Shown here in pieces: positions 1 through 8,898 of a stretch of DNA of 62,000 bases. The position numbers were made by a program, and so were the translations under genes. This DNA comes from Apostichopus japonicus (Eukaryota > Echinodermata > Holothuroidea > Aspidochirotida > Stichopodidae), in the NCBI RefSeq assembly GCF_037975245.1, contig NC_092569.1:15497501-15559500 (forward strand), given 5' to 3'. The notes beneath the pieces were generated by a model. It was not told the origin of the DNA. It did no database searches and worked only from the letters and a program-made list of their open reading frames with translations. How positions within the stretch are numbered: the first letter of the stretch is position 1; each line of letters begins with the position of its first letter.

Positions 1-217
1 GTTTAAAAATAATTAGCGCAATTTGATTAAAGGTATTCTTGATTAATGGGTCATGTAAAGGTAATTTCATATGAGCCTACTCTTGCTGTTACAAATTTTA
101 CATCCCTCTCTACGTTGATTAAATTTGATCTGTATTTATGGTTGGTTAACCACGCAACGGATATGCCAACTAATCGAAATCAACAACTCCCTTACATAGG
201 ACAGAACCACGTTTACA

Positions 218-398
218 TCTAAGGGTGTTTAGCCCCCCCCCCAACATCCTGGGGTGTAGTAGCCCTCACACACACATAGATAGGCAGCATATTACAAACA
301 AGAAATCATAACCGTTCAGTAAAAACTGGGTAAACAATTAAAATGTATGTATAAATTTAGTATTACTTTAACAGTTGAAGCTTTTGAAGGTGTTTACA
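218..398. repeat. Extra 181 bp in copy A flanked by GTTTACA repeats
   Basis: Copy B reads straight through GTTTACACAGTAACATC, while copy A has GTTTACA at 211-217, then about 174 bp including a C-run and a (CA)n stretch, then GTTTACA again at 392-398. Either this is an insertion with a 7 bp target duplication or copy B lost it by recombination between the short repeats. No terminal inverted repeat was recognised, so the class is undecided. Confidence 0.55.
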
Positions 399-1427
399 CA
401 GTAACATCATTTTGCATTAAAGCGCCCTCACTTTTATCAAATCACCCCAGCCCCGACTCCTTCCTAGGACGACATAACATCTTACTCACCCCCCCCCTAT
501 AAAAAAATGTTGGTCGCGTCCCTGCCTCCATCACATGCCAACATAGGTGTAGGAGCCCAATTTGATTGGGGGGGGGGGTGGGAGGGTGCTGTAACGACTT
601 GCCCGAAAAATATAACCAACATTTTTCGCGCAACATGTTTATGTGCATATCATTTAGGCATGCATCGGTTATTACATCGCATGCCAATTACATACAAATC
701 ATTTGCCGTGTTATTACCCTTCAAAATTGGTTAGAATCTTTGGGGAAGTCTTTACAATAATCATGATAACAATAATATCAGTTTAACCATTGAAAAACAC
801 ATTACAATTTATTTTTCTTTCAGTAGGTGCCCGAAAAATTCTTAGCATATTGCCCGAATTTTCACAAAAATATTTGGTTTGGGTGACTGCATCCCCTTCC
901 CGGCCCCCTCCCACCCCCCGTCTCCTTCAGCTATGCATGCCAGTCACTTTTGGTTCATAACAGTCTCTATATTATACTAGTGTCATATAATATATTTAAA
1001 TTATTAATAATTAATTAAAATTCGTGAGTAGAATTAATAATGGAAGTATCAAAACTTGATAATGCTTATTGCTATCTTTTGTTCGATAAAAAGTAAATGT
1101 CACCTCTCTCAATTCATAACGGTATCGATAACATTTTAAAATCAGGCCTAGAATTTTGAGAATTTCGTTAGTATAGCAAGACCACAAATGAACTTATTAT
1201 AGCTTAACGTTCAACTATATGGTCAACAGTTAGTTATTTTCGAATGAAACATGTGCCAGTAAACCATAGCGTAATTTATCCTGTAGATATTTCAGCATAT
1301 ATAGTACCCAATGTTTTTTAGACGACTCGTTTTCCGTTTTTTTTTATAGAGGTTAGTAGAGCACAATTCCTTTTTTTAAGCTAATGAAAACAAATGAAAA
1401 CAGAATGGGAGGCATTATCCTGATGTT

Positions 1428-1756
1428 TAGTGGCGTAGGAAGGTACTTTTGAGTGGGGGGGGGGGCTGAAGACTGATGGCCGGCCTGGGGGAGGGGTCTA
1501 AGGGCAGGGGGTGTCCCCTTTAAATTTTTTTTGCATTTCCAGGTGGCCTCCGCAGATGCAATTTGGTGCAATATAGCACACTTCAACACCCACTCCATTT
1601 TGTAAATAATTTTGATGCAATTTGGTGCTCCAAAAATGAAAAAGGGGTTTTCTGACTTGCGAAGCGGGGGGCGGGGGCGGAATGATACTTCCGCCCCACC
1701 ATATTTTTCACTGAGGGGGCTGGCGCCCCCGCAGCCCCCCGGTTCCTACGCCCTTG
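1428..1756. mobile_element. hAT-like MITE, family 'GGCGTAGGAA', in duplication 1A
   Basis: A 329 bp element with imperfect terminal inverted repeats, TAGTGGCGTAGGAA at the left and TTCCTACGCCCTTG at the right. It is bordered by an exact 8 bp target duplication, CTGATGTT, at 1420-1427 and 1757-1764. Eight-bp duplications with ends of this kind are typical of the hAT superfamily. There is no coding capacity: the open frame crossing it is a GC-rich translation of the inverted repeat region. The same element with the same duplication is at 39275-39621, so it inserted before duplication 1. It lies in intron 3 of gene A. Confidence 0.85.
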
Positions 1757-2208
1757 CTGATGTTTTTTTCCTTTCATTTTTTTCTTAATTTTTCATCTTG
1801 AGCTTGGGTTGGAGTTCAAACTTTTCTGTATATAGAATCTGATGTTATCAATAATCTTAAATGGCTGTATATAAGTCATGTGTTCTTAAATCAACCCATA
1901 GTTTGAAGAAATTGGTCTGTGTGTGAATCTATGGCACCATACCTGTTTGCATTCATGATCACTTTTGGTAAAAAAAAAAAAACACCTCAACTTCAAATTG
2001 GGTTTCGAAAACGATAAATAAAGGAATTTAATGCAAATTTCATCAAGATGTTTAAAATATGTTCTTTTCTTGAATTAGTCTAAAATACATTTTGCCTCGG
2101 GATTATTCTTTTTTAAAGTCGTCTTTCCTATTCATTCATTTGTTTTGTTTTTGAACCTCAATGAAGATCAACACGATGTCATTCATAAATTAATTACTTA
2201 AAACTCAC

Positions 2209-2693
2209 CGAAATGATAGTGTCTGCAGTTGTAAGATTACATACACATTTCTCAATCATCGCACAGCCAAGTCGACTTCCATTGTAACATTTCACCATCC
2301 CTTCATCGCAGACAGGAATAGTGGTAGTATGAAACTCGTCACTGTAAGATGAGCTGATGTTAATTGAACTGGTGTCGATTGAGGAGGAGTCGGTGTCAAC
2401 TGAAGAAGAGATGTCAGTTGATGTGGGTATGATGGCACCTGAAGTGGGGGTGGTCTCGATTAGAGAGGATGTGGTGTCAGTTGAAGTGGAAGGGGTGTCA
2501 GTTGAAGTGGAGATGGTGTCGCTTGGGGAGGAGTCGGTGTCATCTGAAGAAGAAATGTCAGTTGATGTGGGTATGATGGCACCTGGAATTGAGGTGGTCT
2601 TGGTTAGAGAGGATGTGGTGTCAGTTGAAGTGGAGGGGGTGTCAGTTGAAGTGGAGATGGTGTCGCTTGGGGAGGAGTCGGTGTCATGCCTGT
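2209..2693 (-). CDS. Gene A exon 3: Ser/Thr-rich mucin-like region plus small Cys-rich module
   Basis: The minus strand is open through the whole exon. The acceptor is ATCATACAG before 2693 and the donor is GTGAG right after 2209; the 485 nt enter in phase 1 and leave in phase 0. The product is dominated by Ser, Thr, Asp and Pro, with an almost exact 48-residue (144 bp) tandem unit containing DTDSSPSDTISTSTDT and GAIIPTSTDI, as in O-glycosylated stalks. It ends with a Cys-containing module (PVCDEGMVKCYNGS, then KCVCNLTTAD). It is the orthologous position to 40071-40564 in gene B. The plus-strand open frame rich in VSVEVE over the same bases is only its antisense. The next exon should lie left of base 1. 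Confidence 0.85.
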
Positions 2694-5600
2694 CTGTATG
2701 ATTATTGAGTGGATGAAAAACAAAAGTGATATTGTTACTTCATTCATAAACCCTTTCTTATCGTGGATACTGCCAAGTTTTTCTTTAACTTTTTCTTCTT
2801 CCTTTAAACAATGGTATTTGTATAGGTTTTCCCATAGCAACCACCTGGTTGGTTTTACAGTTATACTAAGGACAAATTATCACGTGATCCATAAGCCTAA
2901 CGTGAGATGATAAGAATAGTATCTTTGCCATGTGAATGTTAGGTTTAAGTGTAACACGTTTATGGTTAGATCACTCACATGAAAACTATTAATAGTTTGA
3001 AGCACCAATAAAACAATGTTCCGTGTCATCTTTAACATAGGCGGGATTACGGGGGGGGGGGAGCAAGAGGGGGCATTTGCCCCCCCACTTTTCCCCAAAC
3101 CTTAGTTCACTTTTTGTCGTTTTGGCAGACAAATGTGCACAACCCTAATCGAAATTATTCCCCCACGAGCTGTATCAAATAGGCCTATTTGTTTCGAATC
3201 TAAGTCGAATTTGTGTTTAACATCGTATCATGTAGCATGCAGAATAACTGGAGCTGGAGCTAGCACATGGTTTGCAGCACAGGTTACGAATCCTGGAGCT
3301 AACACACTAGCGATTCAATTATGCATGTGATGAATCCACGGCATGTGCTACAGTGCTAGCTTCAGGAATTGATTTTCAACGTTGCTGCTCTACTGAATGT
3401 GTTGAATAACTAAATCCAGAGAAACGATTTACGAAAGCTCAGATTTGCATATTGGGTATATCAATAATTAAATTCAATACACTGACACATGACACCCCCC
3501 CCCCCCTCCGTCGTCTAGCCCTTCATTAACAGTAAGTAACATTCAAGTATTTATTATGCATTTCTATGTTGCCTGATAATCTAGCAATAATTCAAACATA
3601 ATGCTGGTACTGCCAGGTAATAATTCCATTTTCTAATCTCAGCCAGTACAATGAAATGACCCGTAAATATTGCTCCATGTTGCACCTAGTCGCATCGTAA
3701 AATCCAAAAAGTCACCCCGCCTCGACTTCAGTGGCGACGGAACCTGTGGACTTGAGGGGTTTATCCCCCATCAAAAAGTGGGGGGGTGGTAAAGGTATGT
3801 TCAGCCCCCAATATTTGCCAAGTGCTCCAAGAATTGGGGACCGCGGGGAGAATTTCGAAGTGGGTGCTGAACATATTCTTGATCGGTCCAATGCACAATA
3901 TACTAATAATTTTAGGGGGAAAGAACTGTCTAGATGCGATTTATTGTTACCATAGGTGTCATTTTTGCTGATTTAGGATTTCCTTTTTGCTTAAATTTGA
4001 TGCGCCGCGCCAACTGATGGTGGTGCACCGCCTAAACAGTGACGTATAAGCTTCAGTTGTACATCACCATATAAGTTCTTCTATCCGTCCTCCCTAAACT
4101 TACACACGTTCATTAATTGTTTAGATGCAATTCAAAGCCTATATGGATGTTAATTTTACCGATCTAAGGGTACCTTTCATCGAAAATTTTGACGCTACTT
4201 GCCAACTGATGATGGCGCTCCGCTTAGATAGTGACGTATAACAAAAGTTGTACATCACCATCTGACCATATGTTCTACTATCAATCCTCTTCAAATTTTT
4301 CAACGATAATTAACTATCTAGATAAAATTGCAGACATGAGATCCATATTTCAAGGATGGGTACATGCAGCTTTAATAGAGCACTCGGGAAGTGCCGTTTC
4401 CGGCCATCTGGAGGGTTTTGTAAAGCCAAAAAATTTCTTGTACGCTCCGCGCCAACTGATGGTGGCGCTCCGCTTAGATAGTCTTGATGGCCAGTTTGCC
4501 CCCCACTTTCACAACTCAAATCCCGCCCCTGATCTTTAACATACCAAGAACTACGATTATTAAAACAATATCCATGAAACATGAAAGAACTATGCACCCG
4601 AGTCCATGCAATATTTGCTCATTATTTTACGGAAGAGTATTGCACACCCCCTTACATGAAGTAAAGAACATTTATTCACGATTATTTAACAAGTATGTGG
4701 TACAACGATTATATTTAAAGTTCTGATAATAACATAGGTATGTCATCTGAATGATACAAAGGAATTATTAACATAATGTGAAAATTGATTCTGAATTGTG
4801 TATTTCTTCGTCTCCACTTATACCGAAATATATGTAAACATATCCAGAAAAACATAGATGATAAGCAGAGGTTAAGTCAAGAGTTGCAAAGTTCATTGAT
4901 TGAATGAGAAAAACAAGTCTTTAATGTCATGTATTTTCTAGGAGCAGAGCTAGTAGAGTTTCGCTTCGAGGCAATGTGCTTCTCAACGTTAAGAATGAAT
5001 TTCATTTTATAGAAGAAATTGCAGCAGTCAGGCTTAACATTGTTTTGTTTACAATTGAAGATAAAGTATTTGATGTGAAGGATAAAAAATTCAATGGGTC
5101 GTAACCTGTTACGAGTTTACCGAAGAAAAGATCTTTTTTTGAGCAGATAAACTGTCTACCAAAAAAATTCTGTTCGCAAGCTAAAAGGAAATTAGACGTC
5201 ACATGACAGGACCAGAATAAATGTTCAATAGTTTCCTCTTCAATATTGCAAAAAGTACAGAGTGGAGAAGCCGCTATTTTCATTAAATTTAAAAGCCGAT
5301 TGGTTCCTAAGGTGCGGTGTAAGAATCTGAATTGAAAACCCATCAGTTTAATCTGTCTTACGAATGGATCTTGGTAATAAATTATAAATACCCTCCCATG
5401 GTTGATTAACTAGAAAGTTCAACGCACAATGTACTGCTTGAGACCATCATTATATTTGTAAGGATTTATGGTATACCATACTTTTCATTCAGGGACGTTG
5501 CTATGGAAATTTTCAGCAGCTTAATACGGAATGGGTTTTCAATTCTTTATACCTTAAATATGCAATACCGGGTACTTAATAATATGCTAAGGTGCTAAAT

Positions 5601-7437
5601 CGAACTCCAATTGGCCGTATCCCAACAATTGTAACGTTGGTTTGTAGTACTTTTCAAATTTATTTATGGTTTGTACAAGGAGTTAGAAACAAAACAAGAT
5701 TTCGGTTATTTATATAAGTTCGAATTTCGTCAAATCTTGTAATAATGTAAGCCTCACATTAGATATTTTACAAAAATTGCGAAAGTTCACTTAGTACTCA
5801 AAATTCAAAAGTAATGGAGATGCCAATAAAGTTAGCTATCAGTAACATTGATGATGTTGTTTTATAATTTATGTTTTGCTTTTACTCAATTTGAATGCAC
5901 TGCAACTTAAGGAAGGTACTTTTTAGTGCGGGGGGGGGGAGCTGAAGACTGATGGCCGGCCTGGGGGAGGGGTCTAAGGGCCCTTTGGATTTTTTTTGCA
6001 TTTCCAGGTGGCCTCAGATGCAATTTGGTGCAATATTGCACATTTCAACTCCCACTCCATTTTGTAAAGAGTTTTGCATTTTCACCTGACCTTAAATGAA
6101 ATTTGGTGCTCCAAATGAGATTTTTTTCTCATTTGGAAATGAAAAAGGGGTTTTCTGACTTGCGGAGCGGGGGGGGGGGCGGAATGATACTTCCGCCCCC
6201 ATGTTTTTCACTGGGGGGCTGCCGCCCCCAGCCCCCCGGTTCCTATGCCCTTGTTTTATGATATTAACCAGGATAGTATTAGCACCAACCAGGAAATGTC
6301 GGTTAATTTGACCAGGAAAGAGGTGGAACATTTTATGATATTAACCTTACTATGATATTAAGCTTACTACTTGTGGATCGGACAACATCCCTTGGTGCGT
6401 ATTTACATGTTCTCTTCTGAATGAGTCCCAATATACATATCAAATTTCCAGGAAAGCTTCCAAAATAGTGAAATCCCTAGCCTAGCGAGTATTGTATTTA
6501 ACATTATGCAAAAGCTTCTGGTGCCACAATTGATGGTTAGGTTTTAATCAGTATGGGGATAAACGTCAATTTGCTTACAGAAAAGATGTACCATGTGATT
6601 TTACGTATCCATGAAGTTGTGTCCCAATTGAATAACAAGCTAAACACTATGTCAAAGGTGCTTTACCTGGTTTCTCTTCAATACGGTCAAGTTAATTAAA
6701 GATTAATCTGGAATTATTACTGATCCATGGCTATTAAGTTGGCTATAGCTCATTTCATAACGACAGGTTTAACGACAAGTTAAATTAAAAAAGGCCTATA
6801 AAAGTTGGGTCCATTGTCTGCTCTACTGTTTGCTTTATACACGGACGAAATTAAATCTAACGATCATCTCTCAGTCACAAAATATGCTTATGACACTGCA
6901 TTATCATGCAACATATACAAGATTTCAGTTGTCGATCATCATTTCAATTATCAGCAATATGTTAATGATATAAATCAACAAACCATCGAAAGGACCTATT
7001 GCTCATTCCCAAAAAGTTGGAAGGAATGGTGTCTTGCTAACATTAACATAAAATATGAAGTGCGCTTGTCGTCTAGATCACAAAGTGTTAAAAAAAATGC
7101 ATCAGAGGTTGAGAAAACATCGAAAACTGACTACTTATGGATACGCATTAGCGAAAACCTGACGTTAAATTGTAATATATGGAATATATTGAATAGAGTG
7201 CATTATTTGGTCTCTAGTTTTAGCATAAATCGTGTCATGTTTTAACAGAGGTATCTATGCTGTACCTGTTTGGTACAACTTCACGTCATCGAGAGATGAA
7301 GAATCGAATGATAATCTTAAGAAACGTTTTTCAAGGTGTGGGTGCCTATTTCACAGGTGCTAACAGTAAACAAAAACTACTTTTTTTGTGTGTACAATCT
7401 CCACTTAGATACAATCGCCACTTAGAATGTGTGTGTG

Positions 7438-7518
<81 letters not shown>

Positions 7519-8898
7519 TATTGGTATGTATGTAACGCTTATTATCCTTGGTTTCCAATGTATGTAGCCTACATCTCTAATATATCTTTTCAACCGAAGA
7601 TTCAAGCTGTTGGTTCATTGAATGTTCCCCAAAGGAAAAATAAGAGAAAACAGATGATCGCATCCATTTCAGCAACATTCCATAAACTTTTATAAAGTTT
7701 TCTTGTTAGTACTTTAACCTTAACTATAGCAGGAAAATGAACGGGAAAAAATATGTATATTATGTTGTAATCACTGAGGACAAGATCTAGTTGAACTATA
7801 GAAAATGAAAGTCTTACCATTTGTTGGACCTTTGTAACAACTTCCTCCTACACCAGGAAACTTCTCCGCAAATTCACACAATCCTAAAATCGAAATGACA
7901 AACCAAAAGGCACATGGGACTTTACTAATGATTACAAGTTTGTGACGGGAGTATGTCCGCGTTTCGGGAGGATTGGAGTGGGAGCGGAAGGGTGAATTAC
8001 CATTTCAAGAGGATCAGATTTGCTTTCAGAATAATTTGTTATTTTCAGAATGTTGAATTCAAATTGTAGAAAATGTAGTTACATCTGTTTCTAACTCATT
8101 TCTTGAATTTAAAGATGTTCCAGATCTGTTACGTGGTTTATTTTTATTGTGCACATAACCAATGCAATCAAATATCTGAGCTTCTTTGATTTCTTCCTTC
8201 TTTAATAAACATAAAGTGCGTTTTATATTCGTTATTATTTATTAAAATAAAATAAAACTGTTAGCAAACTGCTTATCCACTAGAGAGCCTGTGTTAAAAA
8301 AAAAACATTATTAATAACCAATGCAGTCAAATATCTGAGCTGCTTTATTTATTCCTTCTTTAATAAACATAAAGTACGTTTTTTATTCGTTATTATTTAT
8401 TAAAATAAAATAAAACTGTTAGCAAACTGCTTATCCACTAGAGAGCCTGTGTAAAAAAATATTATTTATTACATAAATTGATATATAGGTTTCCGTCTAC
8501 AAACTTACTCTTGTCATACCTTAATATACTTGTGCCAAATTTCCGATTACAATCAATTCCGATTAAAAAACAGAGTATAGCAATCACCCAATTACACCAT
8601 ATACACAACGTCACATCACTGCTGACAGAACAAACTCTATTATTTGAAAATAGAAGTGGATTATGCTACAGTTTCATCGGAGTCTTGCTGGTTCTTTTTC
8701 TATTTATCGTAAATGAATTAGGTTTCAAGCTACTGACTGTATGCATGTTTACTTTATTTCAGCTGACAAAATGCATGATAAGGAACGGACAAAATATATA
8801 AATAAAGAATACTCACTGCCTGCTGCTAAAGATGAACCAAAACATGCCATGAAAATAAGAAGGTGTTGGAAACATATGCTATTTTCTTTAACAGCCAT
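2209..8898 (-). CDS. Gene A: 5' half of a secreted mucin-like, probably fibrinogen-related protein (partial)
   Basis: Three exons on the minus strand join in phase: 8817-8898 (82 nt, ends in phase 1), 7818-7883 (66 nt, 1 to 1) and 2209-2693 (485 nt, 1 to 0). Together they give a signal peptide, a short Cys-containing exon and a Ser/Thr-rich stalk. The protein should be secreted or displayed outside the cell. By comparison with gene B the missing 3' exons would encode an EGF-like region and a fibrinogen C-terminal domain; this is inference because they lie outside the window. Intron 1 is about 0.9 kb. Intron 2 (2694-7817) is crowded with a 1.5 kb hAT-like insertion, a LINE remnant, a MITE and an RT pseudogene. 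The gene resembles gene B in architecture, but exons 1 and 2 are very different in sequence. Confidence 0.8.
3036..4531. mobile_element. 1.5 kb non-autonomous hAT-like element in intron 2 of gene A
   Basis: The ends are CATAGGCGGGATTACG (left) and AATCCCGCCCCTG (right), approximate inverted repeats starting CA and ending TG. An exact 8 bp target duplication, ATCTTTAA, lies at 3028-3035 and 4532-4539. Copy B of the duplication keeps the unoccupied site as a single ATCTTTAA at 40888-40895, so the insertion followed the duplication or was lost cleanly in B. Inside there are poly-G/C stretches and three copies of a motif around CCAACTGATGGTGGCGC (about 4010, 4200 and 4455). No transposase frame was recognised. 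Confidence 0.88.
5002..5400 (-). pseudogene. LINE 3' fragment with RT-type zinc-binding region (zf-RVT)
   Basis: A 113-residue minus-strand frame contains FQFRFLHRTLGTNRLL followed by SPLCTFCNIEEETIEHLFWSC, the CxxC...HxxxxC zinc-binding pattern found after the reverse transcriptase of L1/Tx1-type non-LTR retrotransposons. Upstream, at about 5375-5400, the minus strand reads QPWEGIYNLLP in another frame, so at least one frameshift is present. Bases 4672-5336 are absent from duplication copy B, which keeps only the WEGIYNLLP part near 41090. The remnant therefore predates the duplication and B deleted most of it. It lies in intron 2 of gene A and has no cellular function that I can infer. Confidence 0.75.
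5911..6253. mobile_element. Third copy of the 'GGCGTAGGAA' MITE, left end decayed
   Basis: The internal sequence matches the elements at 1428-1756 and 39275-39621 (GACTGATGGCCGGCCTGGGG, then the stretch with GGGGTTTTCTGACTTGCG, then GGTTCCTATGCCCTTG at the right). The left end has lost the GGCGTAG core and begins around GGAAGGTAC. I found no matching target duplication, consistent with an older or end-eroded copy. Confidence 0.7.
6800..7375 (+). pseudogene. Non-LTR retrotransposon reverse transcriptase fragment
   Basis: The plus frame from about 6805 reads GPLSALLFALYTDEI, then TKYAYDTALS where an active enzyme would have YADD, then a WCLANINIKYEV block and a YLWIRISENLTLN block. These are RT palm and thumb-adjacent motifs in the right order. 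After a frameshift near 7245 the sequence continues as AVPVWYNFTSSRDEESND in another frame. The catalytic Asp is changed to Tyr, the 5' part is missing and there is at least one frameshift, so it is dead. It lies antisense in intron 2 of gene A. Confidence 0.75.
7437..7516. repeat. (TA)n microsatellite
   Basis: About 80 bp of near-perfect TA dinucleotide repeat with a few interruptions, following a short GTGTGTGT run. The IYIYIY open frames here are translations of the repeat. Confidence 0.95.
7818..7883 (-). CDS. Gene A exon 2: short Cys-containing extracellular exon
   Basis: The acceptor is TTTCGATTTTAG before 7883 and the donor is GTAAGAC after 7818. The 66 nt exon enters and leaves in phase 1 and encodes LCEFAEKFPGVGG then SCYKGPTN. 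Two cysteines and a hydrophilic composition fit an extracellular linker. In gene B the exon at the same place (72 nt, also phase 1 to 1) encodes an unrelated-looking GYFKCTPKNPSIPPA segment. Its in-frame junctions with the signal-peptide exon and with the mucin exon are the main support; the short length limits certainty. Confidence 0.72.
8157..8458. repeat. Two-copy tandem duplication, period about 159 bp
   Basis: The block starting AACCAATGCAATCAAATATC at 8157 is repeated from 8316 with only a few changes, both copies ending in CTAGAGAGCCTGTGT followed by an A-run. It sits in intron 1 of gene A. Confidence 0.92.
8817..8898 (-). CDS. Gene A exon 1: start codon and signal peptide
   Basis: ATG at 8898-8896 opens a frame reading MAVKENSICFQHLL then IFMACFGSSLAAG. 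This is a short polar start, a hydrophobic core and a small-residue end, a normal secretory signal peptide. The donor GTGAGT follows immediately at 8816. The 82 nt coding part leaves in phase 1 and joins in frame to the exon at 7883. No promoter could be identified with confidence upstream. Confidence 0.75.

Larger units (their letters stand above)
1..5770. repeat. Segmental duplication 1, copy A (direct copy of 38013-41470)
   Basis: Long stretches match 38013-41470 almost base for base in the same orientation, starting with the shared AATTAGCGCAATTTGA near base 5 and ending near the shared AATAATGTAAGCCTC at about 5750. It carries the mucin-like exon 3 of gene A and parts of its introns 2 and 3. 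Copy A is longer because it holds an extra 181 bp at 218-398, a 1.5 kb transposon at 3036-4531, and about 665 bp of LINE sequence that copy B lacks. The left end may continue outside the window. Percent identity was judged by eye only. Confidence 0.93.

Noticed and set aside
1583-1777. Frames GRRNRGAAGAPAPSVKNM and similar (also 6092-6331 and 39427-39642)
   Set aside because: Recurrent translation of the MITE right end, not a gene family.
2357-2701. Plus-strand VSVEVE-rich frame (and its copy at 40243-40572)
   Set aside because: It is the antisense of the Ser/Thr-rich exon 3. The minus strand has proper splice sites, matching phases and cysteines, whereas the plus-strand frame has none.
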